Assembly (NCBI RefSeq): GCF_000003815.2
Contig: NC_049982.1
Location: 26,360,433-26,424,432, forward strand
Origin: Branchiostoma floridae
Taxonomy: Eukaryota > Chordata > Leptocardii > Amphioxiformes > Branchiostomatidae
Direction: 5' to 3'
DNA: 64,000 bases
The first letter of the stretch is position 1. Each line of letters opens with the position of its first letter. Position numbers and translations under genes: made by a program. Positions 1-11,662 of this stretch are shown here, in pieces. The notes below the pieces were generated by a model that saw only the letters and a program-made list of their open reading frames with translations, was not told where the DNA came from and did not search any database.

Positions 1-934
1 AAATACAAAACATAAACAGACCAGCAAGGAGCGTAGGTTTTATGTGTAAAGATCTCCACTGGATGTAGAAAATTTCTTAGGGCAAACTTTTTCTTGAAAG
101 ATCAGATTGTGTATCTCTGTACTTTCACCATTTTTTTGTTACAGAACATTGTCTTTTGCTCTCACTGCCAGGCCAAATTTAATTTTTCCTATCTAATAGT
201 TTTCTTCTCCTTACTACTCCTGTTCCATACATGATACAGGTAGAGAACTGTCCTAAATAATGATAGAATGTTGTAGATACAAATTTAGATGGCTACAATG
301 CTTTGTTACCTTTAGTTTAAAAGTTTGCTCCCATGTGAGGCCAGTAACATACAAGAAGTGAGCACTGTTTAAGTCTGTATTAATCAAATACTGACACTAC
401 TAACACAATTTTTGTTTTTTAGTACCATGTTTTTGTAGCTCTTGTAATCTGCTTGAATTAAGGTGCTTTTGCCAATGATACTAAAATGCTAGTTCCTGAT
501 TACATTCAACCATAAATAATAAGCTTTATAGCATCATGCAAGAGATTTTAGACATCACATAGACATTGTGATTACATGAAATTGCAAGTTTTTATAATGT
601 TTGCTTTTCAAAGAAATGTTTTGCATGTTTACTATGATGTCAAACAGAATATCATTTTATTAGTATTACCTGGCAGCAGGAATCAAGCACTGGAAGAATA
701 TGATTCATAAGGTTCTGTGTACACTAATGTGCAATAGAGTATATTTTGTACATAAGTACTACAAGCATCTTGTTCATTAAATATTACTTGGTTTAGTGTC
801 ATCAGGAACTGTTGTAGGTATTTCAGTGTCACTCATGATCTCACCTACTAACTCATATCTCCCTCCCACAACCCTTAAATCTACATGTACATAAAAATGT
901 ATTAGCTGTAACCATTTCACGTGTGATCTACCAG
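1..934. other. Intron of LETM1, no recognised feature
   Basis: AT-rich sequence upstream of the first LETM1 exon in the window. I see no GC-rich coding stretch, no long open frame and no clear repeat. It ends in an acceptor CAG at 932-934, so it is read as the intron before the penultimate LETM1 coding exon. Confidence 0.6.
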
Positions 935-1583
935 GGAGTGTCTGGTCACCTTAGAGGAGCTGGTGGAAGTCTTGAAGAAGATCAAGAACATGGACACAGA
1001 CATGGCAGCCGACAAGAAGCTGGAGCACATCGCTGAGATCCTGGATGATGACCATGACGGACAGATCCGCTTGAACGAAGTGAACAAGGTGAGACTGGAG
1101 CTTAAGTTACCTACATGTATGTGAAGATGGAAGTATATTGTTTTGGTGTGTTTTTGCTTGTCTATTTGTGTGTGTTTGTCGTAATTTAGATATTACAGAG
1201 CGGCTGGATTTGAGGCAGAAAATGGTGTAACTGCAGACTTGCAGGATGGGACCGTTGATTTGGCCTGGGTCCAAAGTTGTTGCTGTAGGCTTAGCTTGGG
1301 TCCAAAGTCCCATAGGATAGCTGGAAAATATTAACTAACTGACAGGTAGTGGGCATGTTCTGAAATTTTTCACAGAGATTTGGGATTTTTCTCGCAGGCG
1401 TTGCATATGATCCTGGAGGAGGACATTGACCTGTCGGAGTCGCAGCTGAGGGAGGTGGTGAAGCTGCTCCATGTGGAGGAGGATCTGGAGGAGGAGGAGG
1501 ACAGGGAGAGGGACAGGCTGGAGAAGGAGCGGGAACTGTGGTCTCAGCAGCAGCCTCGGGAAGAAGAGAAGAAGCAGAACTAA
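935..1583 (+). CDS. LETM1: LETM1 mitochondrial cation/proton exchanger, last two coding exons (partial)
   Basis: Two exons, 935-1088 and 1398-1583, joined GT-AG in phase 0; the gene starts outside the window. The first exon encodes about 51 residues with a canonical 12-residue EF-hand loop at 1044-1079 (Asp at positions 1, 3 and 5, Gly 6, Ile 8, Glu 12). The second encodes 61 residues: a short helix rich in Asp/Leu/Ser, then a highly charged Glu/Arg/Lys tail ending at TAA 1581-1583. This order, an EF-hand then a charged coiled-coil tail, is the C-terminus of LETM1. Known role of the family: an inner-mitochondrial-membrane protein needed for K+/H+ or Ca2+/H+ exchange and organelle volume control, with its C-terminus in the matrix. 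The membrane and ribosome-binding-like domains are not in view, so paralogue assignment (LETM1 rather than LETM2) rests on the EF-hand and tail. Confidence 0.85.
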
Positions 1584-3939
1584 GACATAGACTATCGCTG
1601 GCTGACAGAAAAGTCGATTCAGAAGTAGCTGTGACAAGCATGCTTTTCTAATCAGAAGTTGAAGGCATTACAGATTATCTTGAAAAGATATAGACCAGAG
1701 AATATTGGGACACTAACAGGAAGTTAGGTCAAAGGTCCCAGAAAAGTCCAACAATAGGTTATCTCATTTCCTGTCTTAAATTTTCTGCTATATACATGTC
1801 TACTGCCTTACTCTAGGTGTCCTCTATCCTGTCCCCTGTACTAACTGCAAAAAGTGTCCGTAGGAAGCAATATCTGTTGAAAGGGCATGAACTTTGAGCC
1901 TTGACACCTCTAGGTTGAAGTTGGTAAAGCTGGTGTCAAAGGAGCTAAAAGCTGTCAGAGTCACTCAGTTCTAAATTATACTTAAAAAAGACAGTCAATT
2001 GTACATTTTGTGCAGATTGGTGGTGACTATGGGAAAAACATGTGTCAGAATATATGTCTTAAGCAAGAGTGTGGAACCATTTCAGGACAAGTACCAAAGC
2101 TGTCTTAGATAAAAGATTATATATATACACAGACCCCTCCAGAAGAATATTGTTTTGAATTGTGATGAAAGCTTTTAAGACTAGTGGGATAACAACAGGC
2201 AAGGATATTGACGATATTTATCCTTATTCCCAGTACTGCTCTACTAACATCCTTCATGTGAAAGCGTTCTAGATGTCAACCGCTTGACTAATAACTTGAG
2301 TATGTATGTGGCTATACATTATTCACATTTGTCATGAGTACAAGAATGACGTATAAACTCTACCAAAGTCTGACTGTAGTATATGTCTATGAGGAATACA
2401 TGTATAACACAGAGAAATATAAAGATATAACGAGTAAGATTTTTCTCAATATTTAGAAGAACCTTTTGCAAAGACCTATGATGTTTATTTAAAGGTATAA
2501 ATTGTATATGGATAGTTTGATGACAAAAATGCTTTAGACATCTTACAACGCTACATATGTTTTGAAATTGCATTGTAAATACTAGCTACCACCAGAGGAC
2601 CATCACATGTCCTAATGTTCTCTTACAAAATCAATGTATATATATATCATAATTATGTTAGAAGACTGGTTGCCCTTGAGAAGTGGACTTCCTTTAATAT
2701 TGACTGCTGTGAAGTGTGGTGTATGTATCGTTGTCATTTTCAGAATTTGTATGTTTGTAAATTATTCTATGTGAGGTGAGAAATTTGACATAATTGTTGG
2801 TATGCAAGCTGGTGTGTTACGCTGAAGGGCGTTTATATCAGCTATGCAAATACAGCAAGTACATTGCAGTTTCTGAGATTGGAGAATTTCGTACAGACAT
2901 ATTGAAAGGAGAAATGTGTCTATTGCTCCAGATCCAAGGTTGGAATAAGGTCTTGGAAAAAGAGAAACGATTCTTGAGTTCCTACAAGTTAAAACAGTGG
3001 CAAATCCCCCCCTCCACTGTAAAATGAAGACCTTACTGAAAGCCATTATTATTGAATGTGTATATTTTGTTCAAAGGAAAGTTATTGTTCTCAGAAGAAT
3101 ATTTTCATGTTATTTCAAATTATCCTGATTTTTTTGCACTCAAATTCGTGTAGATCATATTTATGGAACACCCTGATTTGCATTTTTGTTTAACCCTTTT
3201 CATGCGATCTAACCCATAGCCAATGCAAATTTGATGCCAAATGGCGACCTTAGCAGGATGAAGCATTTACATGCTTGCCTGAAAATTTCTATGGATATTT
3301 CTATTATATTACTTGCTCCGTTAAGACGGTTGCATTTTGGAAGAACATACGAAAGCCTTTGGAAGGCAATACATCTTTTATATTATTTTCCTATTGATGA
3401 AATGAAAGATTTATTTCAAAGATAATTTATCATATTGTGTGTATATGTCATTCATTTTGTATATCTGTGAATGAACACTGTCCCTGTGCAAATTTAAGCA
3501 GCACATTGTAAAAATTATTTGTGATGTCCGACCCTAAACCTGACAAAAAGGATGCCAAATATACTGTGAAAGGGGAAATGTTTGCAGTGGTTTTATGTTT
3601 AAGTGGTTTTCACAGCAACCACGAACTTAGGACCACAGCCAAAATTTTGCCGACCTACGCCATTCATTGTTTCAATTGTAAACTTAAAGCCATCATGAAA
3701 TCTCCATTTTCTCCCTACCATGAAAGTAAATCTCCGCAAACGTTTCCACTTTTACAGTAGATAGCACTGTATGTTGCCAATGTATTGCTATTTGAAGGAG
3801 TTTAGAAAAAGGAATGCCCACATCACAATCATATTTTTTTGTATCCTTCATATAGTAGTACAATGTCTACAGCTTTCAGGATTTTTTTGTCAAACAACGA
3901 AAAGTTACAACTAAAATGCTGTCAAATGTGAGAATAAAT
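1584..3939 (+). other. Probable long 3' UTR and downstream region of LETM1
   Basis: Non-coding after the LETM1 stop. Several A-rich stretches occur; an AATAAA hexamer at 3934-3939 is a plausible poly(A) signal but the true 3' end cannot be fixed by eye. The region carries one copy of a dispersed repeat (1715-1810). Short open frames here show no family resemblance. Confidence 0.35.
1715..1810 (+). repeat. Dispersed repeat, copy 1 (matches 5452-5549)
   Basis: This segment and 5452-5549 share a run beginning GGAAGTTAGGTCAAAGGT and, after a variable centre, a common AGGTTATCT...TTCCTGTCTT block followed by a similar tail. The two copies are about 3.7 kb apart in the same orientation. Copy 1 would lie in the LETM1 3' UTR. 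No terminal repeats or target-site duplication are visible, so the class is unknown. Confidence 0.6.
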
Positions 3940-4701
3940 GTGAATGTATTTGTGTGTTAACATTGAATGAATCGTTATATTTTCCATATTTACTTTGGGA
4001 GAGAAAATATGATAGAGATGGCTTTCTCGTATGCCACTTGTTATGTTGCAGAAAAAACAAGATGTAAATCTGTTAAGAACTCACCAATTTTACTTGGTTC
4101 TCCGATTGTAAAGAATGATGATAAACTTCAAATCTAAAGTTTAACAAAGCCAAATTCAAATCTGTAATTTAAAGTAAAGTCTGCAGAATGTACCTCGGTG
4201 CACAAAATTTCAAGAAGTGAGTTCTTCACTTGGAAAATGAGAATCCAGTTACAGCATTGAAAACAAAATTCTGAAAAATTATTGATAAACACATGAACTA
4301 CAATCTGCTAAATATGATGAAGTGAGACTTCCTGACAGTACAGTTTATATACAGTCATATGTTAGCTGCTCACAGGACACATGGGGGCCCTTTGAGTCCA
4401 TACAGATGGAAGTTGGTGATAGGAAAACACATGACTTGGCTTTTTTTCAACTATAGACATAGTTTTCTGGGTTATAATAATAATGGTGATAGCAACTAAA
4501 ACACAAGCAATCAGACCCAAATAGCTATCAGAAAAAAAGATCTATATAGTAAAACAAAGCCTGGGAAGTCTGCAAAGAAGACTAGCTTAGTCTGAATCAG
4601 GATCCCACTTGCCTTCCTCATTTTTTTGTTCTTTAGATCTGATCACATTTGTGGTTCGATCGCCACATGGTTGCAAACTGAAGGCATTCTTCATATAGTT
4701 G

Positions 4702-4802
4702 TAGCCGTATTACTATAGCTCCCGAGTCTCTTCTCTCTTCTTCGTAATTGCAAAGGGGAGAGAAGAGACTCGGGAGCTATATTACGGCTGGATACCAGGC
4801 TA
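4702..4802. mobile_element. Short foldback element with 9-bp target-site duplication
   Basis: An imperfect palindrome: left arm 4703-4737 and right arm 4758-4789 are near-perfect inverted copies sharing CTCCCGAGTCTCTTCTCTC, with about 20 nt between. The direct repeat ATATAGTTG lies immediately outside (4693-4701 and 4803-4811). The 9-bp duplication is typical of Mutator-like insertions, though the arms are short. The right end has about 12 extra bases relative to the left, so one end may have been trimmed. It has no coding capacity. Confidence 0.65.
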
Positions 4803-5243
4803 ATATAGTTGTGCATGTGTTACACAAAATTCAGCTGCTGTGTTATGGAAAAGCCTGTCTTAGATCCATGTCGACCGTTAGTTCTGTCACAGCCTGTTTG
4901 AAAATTCTACATAAAAATTGTATGACTAATGTACGTGGATGTGCTGTAAGGCACCCAACCCTCTCACAGTCAAAACCATTGCAGAACAATCACTTATAAT
5001 AAGTATAACAAATACATGTAGCAAAAATGACTTGATGTTCTCATGTATGGTCGTATTTTTGAGGTGTTGCAGAATGTGAAACTGCTTGTATATACTCATT
5101 AGAAAGCTCTTTTTTGTATTTAATGTCGCCGCCAGAATTGTGTATCATAGACAACTAGTCACCATTCATGATGAGAAGAATAAAAAGATGTTTCTTTAAA
5201 CTTCTGATTTTGTTGTGTGGAATTATCCAGATACTAGTTGTTA

Positions 5244-5437
5244 TTCCCCCCTCACATGTAGCAAAAATTGATCGGACGATGAATCTGCGAGCTCTAAATT
5301 TAATACGAGGAGGCATGACCCTGATGCCGACAAAGAAATGGCAGAGTTCCCCCCTTCCCGTCAGGGTCATGCCTCCTCGTAATTTAGAGCTCGCAGACTC
5401 GTCATCCGATCGATTTTCGCTACATGTGAGGGGGGTA
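5244..5437. mobile_element. Foldback MITE with ~80-bp arms
   Basis: Left arm from CCCCCCTCACATGTAGC at 5246 to 5324 is the inverted complement of 5361-5435 with a few mismatches and a small indel; about 36 nt separate the arms. TTA lies just outside each end (5241-5243, 5438-5440), which would fit a 3-bp target-site duplication of the PIF/Harbinger kind. One arm sequence recurs directly after the second assembly gap at 49859. The long hairpin leaves no coding room, so it would be non-autonomous. Confidence 0.75.
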
Positions 5438-5451
5438 TTAGGAACTCTCAC

Positions 5452-5549
5452 TGGAAGTTAGGTCAAAGGTTCAAGCTACATGCAGGTTATCAAAGGTTAT
5501 CTAATTTCCTGTCTTCAATTTTTAGCTATATGCATGTCTGTTGCCTTAT
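5452..5549 (+). repeat. Dispersed repeat, copy 2 (matches 1715-1810)
   Basis: Second copy of the repeat seen in the LETM1 3' region, same orientation. It starts 15 bp beyond the foldback element at 5244-5437, so the foldback may have inserted at or near its edge. Confidence 0.6.
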
Positions 5550-5994
5550 TGGAACTAGTGGGGAACATGCATAGACTAGCTCTAGAAACCAGGAGGGATA
5601 TGAAGTTAGTCTTGGACAGCTCTTTTTGTTTTGCACTGAAGTCCAAGCCCTTCCATATTATCCTTGGAAATACTCATTCCTAACCAATGCAGAATCGTGA
5701 TTTGCTTGGAATGAGTGATGTTTTGCCCTTTCAATGACCTGTGCACCAAGGCAAGAACAAGTTAGTGAATAGTTCACTGAAAGGTCACTCGGGGATACCT
5801 GAAATTTTGCACTGAAACACTGAATTGCATTCAATTTGCAACTGTTGAGAAGATGCGCAACAACATACAACATTGCACATATATTCATCTCCTACTAGCT
5901 TTACCAGCTTGAAGGTGGTCAAAACAGTTGTGCCTTTTACAGTACAACTGCTTACTGTTCCTGTTGTACAAATTATGACGTTATGGTTTGCAAC

Positions 5995-6218
5995 CTATAA
6001 CGTTGGTTCACCTTTATCCGTGGGGTAGCCTATATTTGTTTTTAAAAACAGGGTATTAATGGATATGGCGTCGACGGACGGTGATTTCAAACTGCAATAT
6101 TTTGAAAATGTTACAATTTAAAACAACCATCCGTCAACTTCATAAACCCCTAAATACCTAATTCTTTTAAACAACGGTTATAGGTTACCACACGGATATA
6201 GGTGAACTAGTGTTATAG
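5995..6218. mobile_element. MITE with ~39-bp terminal inverted repeats
   Basis: The ends 5995-6033 and 6180-6218 are inverted copies sharing GTTCACCT, TATCCGTG and CCTAT blocks with only about seven mismatches in 39 bp. The interior is AT-rich with no open frame. Related sequence occurs at 54139-54179 (one end only) and 58756-58960. The target-site duplication is not clear. Confidence 0.7.
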
Positions 6219-6840
6219 GCTATACGTTGAGAGATAGTCCAAAAACAACATTATAGTTAATCTAATTACTAGATGCAAGCATATCATACAATGTACAGAA
6301 TGTTCTTGTTCAATGATCCTGAATACCTGATCTATTTATCTCCCATTGGAGTTTTTGCTCCCAATAAAATGATTGATGTTGATTGGCCCTTCTTGGTTTG
6401 GCAAGCCGACAGTAATATTAATCACATGCAAATTTTAGGCATTGCACATGAACAATTATGGCATGCAGTGTCTGGGAGAGGTCTGACAGGTGCCTGCACA
6501 GGTGCAGTACTTTTTAGGTCAAGCACCTGGATTACGCAACCAAGCAGGCAAGACCAAACCACCTTGCTCAAACTGGAAATATTTTGTGAACATGTTGGTT
6601 AAAGCTAGAGGGTAAAAAGGGCGACCAAAGCAAATACTTAAATGTAAAAATGTAAATATCTTTTGCTACTTGTAATACGCACAGGTCATGTTTGTGTCGA
6701 TACTGATACTTTAAATAAACCAACACCCCCACTACAAATGATACATTGATGTCGTCCGATTTTATGGTCCATGAGACTGTAACGTTAGATATCATTGGTC
6801 GATTGCACTCCTAACGTAGGCATAGCTCGTACTGTAGCCA
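6219..6840. other. Intergenic DNA before the ADP/ATP translocase promoter
   Basis: AT-rich, unannotated. One 109-codon open frame at 6273-6602 has no recognisable domain, no compositional bias and no splice context, so I do not call it a gene. Confidence 0.5.
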
Positions 6841-6974
6841 ATCACGGGAGGTTTGAAGATTCATCTCCAGTCACGTGGCGCATGACGTAAAGGTTTGCCC
6901 CTCGCCATCTTCCCCACCCTCCATCCTTTCGCAATCTGAGCACTTCGAGCGGCGGAGCACGAAACACAAGCATC
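6841..6974 (+). promoter_or_regulatory. Proximal promoter/5' UTR of the ADP/ATP translocase
   Basis: GC-richer block directly upstream of the ATG. It contains a CACGTG E-box (6872-6877), a CRE/ATF-like TGACGTAA (6883-6890) and GCCATCTT (6904-6911), the reverse complement of the YY1 core often placed near start sites of nuclear genes for mitochondrial proteins. No TATA box is visible. The start site itself is not known. Confidence 0.5.
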
Positions 6975-9900
6975 ATGGCACAGGATCAAGTTGTGGGCTT
7001 CCTCAAGGACTTCCTTGCCGGAGGTATCTCCGCGGCCATCGCTAAGACGACCGTGGCCCCCATCGAGCGAGTGAAGTTGCTTCTGCAGGTGAGTTAGGCC
7101 GGTTTATCCGTACGTTTTTAGGGCCGGGGTGACATGCCGGCTTTTTTCATGGCGGCATGGCTTCAGTCATGTGACCTTCAAATTGTCTCAAGGTTTTGTA
7201 CGAAATACATCCAAAAACAGTCCCCAAATTTCTCTCCATTGATGGCTTTTGTATCCTTTCTTCTCGAACTGCGTTTAGGGCTCGAAAATTTGGTCTAAGA
7301 AGCTCCTATGCCAGGATTTTGAGGTGACCCCTGTAAGCGAAGCGGGCGACATGGAAACACTAGCCAGAAGGGGACGCCGGTCGCCGGTAGAAATACAATC
7401 TCCCGCCATTATTCTCGCCTTTGTCTCCTAGCAGGTTACCATAGAAGTGACTTGAAACCGACGCTAAACCTTTGTGACCTTCAAGAATAGGTGAAAGATT
7501 TGTGGATAGAGGTGAACTTAACGTTTGCGAGGGAATGGGAAAATGAAAATGCCGGCATAAAAAATGGCGGTCGGTTCACCTATGGCGTCCACGCGATATT
7601 TGCATAGTGAGAGAATGTTCAATAAAGCGTAACCTAGGTGGTTTCTTTTATAGATTTCCTTGTTTCAAGCAGTAGGACGTTTTTCTGAGGGGTACGGAAG
7701 TTGCTGTACGTGATTTTGCCGTACCAGAATGAAGAAAAGTTGTCGAACATTTTGTCACACGTGGGCAGCCATTATGTCCTCTGACGTACTTCCGGTAGGA
7801 AGCAGTGGGAAAAGTTCAGCAGCACGGAATCAAGGAATTTTTAGGTCATATACGTGTTTCGCTTGGGTCAAAAGGAAATGAATTTACAATTCTTAAACAT
7901 GGAAAATCCTGAAAACATGAGTTGGTCATACTCTACAAAATTTGGTTGTTTCCTTTCATTAGGATATCATTTTTGAAGCATCAGGAGTTCCCAACACTAA
8001 AATTTTAAACTCGTTTTGCACCACATTCAGTCTTCTTGAAAAGGTAAAAAATTATTCACTTCATTTGGAGGTGGAGAGAAGAAAAATTTGCATCACAAAT
8101 TATGAGAGTTCTTTGTGATTATCCACAAAGTAGGTTACTGTATCGTGGAAAATAATTATCCGAGTGAAAAGGAGGGTTTGTTGAGAGAATTCTATCAAGA
8201 CTCAGCACAGTGTTCGCCATGTTCAGATGGCTGTTCCAAGTATTGATCCATCCCATGTGGCACAATCTAAGTCCAAAGGATGATTAGGGTAATGGCACTG
8301 AATCAATTAAGGTAAAATAGTTTCATTGTAGTAGAACCCTGCTTCGGATGTCTGCATGCAACATTTATTCAGTTCATTGTAGGATTGCTATCGCTATCAA
8401 AACTTAAAGCCACACTGTTTTTGTAATCCTGAAGACAATTTTCCTTCATTTGAAGGTCATTAAACTACTACTGTAAAAGGAAAAACATTTGCAGGCATTT
8501 GATTTCGTGGTAGGGAGAAATTCACTGTGGCTTTACATTAGCAATTAAAACAAAGGGATAGGTAAGCAGAAGATAAAAAATATTACCACACTGGCTTTAA
8601 TTAGATTCACTGTAAAACCATGAATATAAGACCACCTCAAAAATTTACCCTTAACTGTAACCTTGAATACATTATTATGGTAGTGCATAGAAACCAGTAA
8701 GGAACAGGGAGAAAGTTATGCTTTGCTAAACATGAGATCTTACAAAGGTGAAGGAAGGGTGTGCCCAAATGTCCCTCTTTTCCCAGACTTTGGTGAATCA
8801 CTAAATGGTAACTTGCCAAAGGAACACTCACTCAGCGTGATGACTTTTATCCCAGTAGTAGAGGTTAGAGTTCTAAAGGTAACATGTACAATATTGTTAT
8901 CTGGGATTTTAAAGGGTTTAGACATATTTTCTTAAAGCTAAATGTTGGAAACTCAAGTTGGAGAGAAACAAGCCAGTCAGATGATTGCCCCTTCCCCTCC
9001 CCACCCAGCTCAGCTGTGTTTGGTTTGTTAAGAAGACAATGTTCCGGTGACACCAAACCCTGGGTTGGCAGCTGTTTACAATGTCTTGTGTTACAACCTC
9101 CCATCAGATTATCAGTGGCTGTTTATAGGAAGGATCAACTAGATTTTTTTGATAATGGCATAATGCTGCTTTTGAGAGATTGTCCCCTTTTGTTGGAAAA
9201 CATTACTGTACCTTATCTGAAAGATGGAACTGTTTTTCTCACAGTTAAGATGTTGCACTAAACTTGCAGGCCAAAAGATAAAAGATCTAATCATCTTTAA
9301 AAGATACCAGTGTATGACTGTTGATTATGATGTTCTTTAATATGTCTGGCTGAAGCCAGTGTAATAATCATGGCTGAACCAAAGCTGTGAAGGTGACCCG
9401 TGTCAGTGTGTCCTCTAACCTGGGTTGACCCAAGCTGGTTGGGACTAGTTCAGTTTAGTTGAGATGGCCATAACAGTACCATATTTCTGGTATGCGGGCT
9501 TGCCCATTGCCAGCCCTGGGCCCCTCTATTTATAACTCGTGACTCGTGACAAAAGTGTACTACGTAGATGGCAGATGGCCGCAAAGGACATGAATTTCAA
9601 TAGCATCCATTTATATTAATGAGCTGCTTCGTGTTAATGCAAAGACAGTCATTGAATGATTTTGTCACATGTGCAACCTTAAGTCTCATTGATGAGTTTT
9701 TTCTTCCCATAGACTTCTATGTTATAATACGTGTTTTAGATGGGCGCGTTCGTAATGAACATACTTGAAATATATTGATATTATTCATTCTTTGTTGAGC
9801 ACATTTACCCTTCATCATGTAAAAAAAATTCCCAACAACCTCTAAGCACACAGTCTTTTTTTATGACAATTACAAAATGTAATTAGCCAAGCATCGCAAC

Positions 9901-11662
9901 AGGCCCTTTTTAGCTGCCACCAGTCAACTGCACCACTCAAACCCAGGACTGTGTACCTCCGACCTAGCACGTGGTTGCCAAACTTAACCTGCTAATTTCT
10001 TCAGTTACAAACAAGCTTTCACCAATCTAACTTTTGAGATGAGTTCGGCTGGCTAAAAGGGAATTTCTCACCGCTAAAAACATGCGTCCATGCAGCCGTT
10101 TAGTTTTTGGCTCGGATCTCTTTTAGGGTACCCACTCGGAGTAATACATCAATGAGACCTTATCAAGACAATTTCTGTATAGTTAACCCAGAATTTTGTG
10201 CAATGGTGGCCATGTTGACCTAGTTATTCACCAGTGGGGTGAAAGTCTGTCAGTAAAATGTTCATTAATTGTTACATATTCTCACACTGACAGATCATCA
10301 TGTCTAATAGTTTCTATGGAAGTGCTGTAAATGGTAGCAGAGGTTTTATGTTCAGTTTTGGTGGTGATCTCTTCCCAGCAAACTGAAAATCACCACAAAC
10401 TTTGTCTTCTCACACCTAACCCCTTTTTCAGCCACGAACTGGGGACAAAACTAAACAAGAACATTCCATTTTCTCCCTACCACAAAATTAAATCCCCATG
10501 AACTTTTGCATTAGACTAAGTTTAAAACGTACTCTAGCACAAAAGCTATCCGAGTTTGTTACTTATTGTTTGTGCTTTTCTGTCTTCATCCAGGTGCAAG
10601 ATGCATCCAAGCAGATGGAAGCCGCAGGGGCCAAGAAGTACAAGGGCATTATTGACTGCGTGACGAGGATACCCAAGGAGCAGGGCGTCCTGTCCTTCTG
10701 GCGTGGCAACTTGGCTAATGTCATCAGGTAGGACCCGCTCTTAGTAAACAAGGAGTTTTCCATTCTGTAGTCCTCAATTGTTTTTGTCAAGCTGCACAGT
10801 GTTTTAGCCTGTGTTGCGCAATCTCCTGCTGCTGAGGGCTTGCTAAGCCACCTGATTGCACCTCTAAATTGAAAGAGGAATTCCTTTTTTTCAAAGTCAC
10901 CAATACTAAAAACCTGATTAAAGCAGGCCATGTTTATGTTATGTTATTTAAAACATGTTTTTTTTTTTAGAAAAGTATCAATGCTAACAAGAACTGTTTT
11001 TAATTTGTTCCAGATATTTCCCCACACAAGCTCTTAACTTCGCTTTCAAGGACAAGTACAAGCAGCTTTTCCTGGGTGGGGTAGACAAGAAGCGCTTCTG
11101 GCGCTACTTCTTCGGTAACCTGGCCTCCGGAGGCGCGGCCGGTGCCACCTCCCTGTGCTTCGTGTACCCGCTCGACTTCGCCCGTACACGTCTGGCCGCC
11201 GACATCGGCAAGGGTGCAGGCGACAGGATTTACAGCGGCCTGGGTAACTGCCTGGCACAGACCTATCGGTCCGACGGCCTGTACGGTCTCTACAGAGGCT
11301 TCAGCGTGTCGGTGCAGGGTATCATCATCTACCGCGCTGCCTACTTCGGCTGCTTCGACACCGCCAAGGGCATGATGCCCGACCCCAAGAAGACGCCGTT
11401 CGTCGTGTCGTGGGCCATCGCCCAGGTGGTGACCACGAGCGCCGGCATCGTCTCCTACCCCTTCGACACCGTCCGTCGGCGTATGATGATGCAGTCTGGC
11501 CTGAAGGAGTTGATTTACAAGAACACCTTGGATTGCTGGCGGAAGATCATCAAGGATGAGGGCGCCTCTGCTCTGTTCAAGGGCGCTTTGTCCAACATCC
11601 TGCGTGGCATGGGCGGCGCGTTCGTGCTCGTTCTGTACGACGAGATCAAGAAGGTCATCTAA
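6975..11662 (+). CDS. SLC25A4: ADP/ATP translocase (mitochondrial carrier, ANT), complete, 298 aa
   Basis: Three coding exons, 6975-7088, 10594-10727 and 11014-11662, all GT-AG and in frame, give 298 aa, the usual length of animal ANT. It swaps cytosolic ADP for matrix ATP across the inner membrane. Visible proof: three tandem ~100-residue carrier repeats, each with the PX[DE]XX[RK] signature (PIERVK in exon 1, PLDFAR and PFDTVR in exon 3), and the diagnostic RRRMMM nucleotide-carrier motif in repeat three. The start was chosen because the ATG follows a promoter-like block and gives the standard short N-terminus. Coding exons are strongly G/C-biased at third positions. Candidate poly(A) signals are AATAAA at 11800-11805 and 12264-12269. 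Invertebrate ANT does not map one-to-one to SLC25A4, A5 or A6, so the symbol names the family only. Confidence 0.97.
7089..10593 (+). other. Intron 1 of the ADP/ATP translocase (3.5 kb)
   Basis: Non-coding. The first ~800 bp are GC-richer with several GGCGG/CCGCC clusters and an ACTTCCGGT ETS-like site near 7790, so regulatory elements may extend into the intron. The rest is AT-rich. Open frames of 60-125 codons around 8640-9260 overlap on both strands and show no domain. Confidence 0.6.

Noticed and set aside
1291-1641. Minus-strand Pro/Ser-rich open frame of 116 codons
   Set aside because: Antisense of the Glu-rich LETM1 tail; low-complexity shadow.
6273-6602. 109-codon open frame between LETM1 and the translocase
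   Set aside because: No domain, no splice or promoter context and AT-rich composition like the surrounding spacer.
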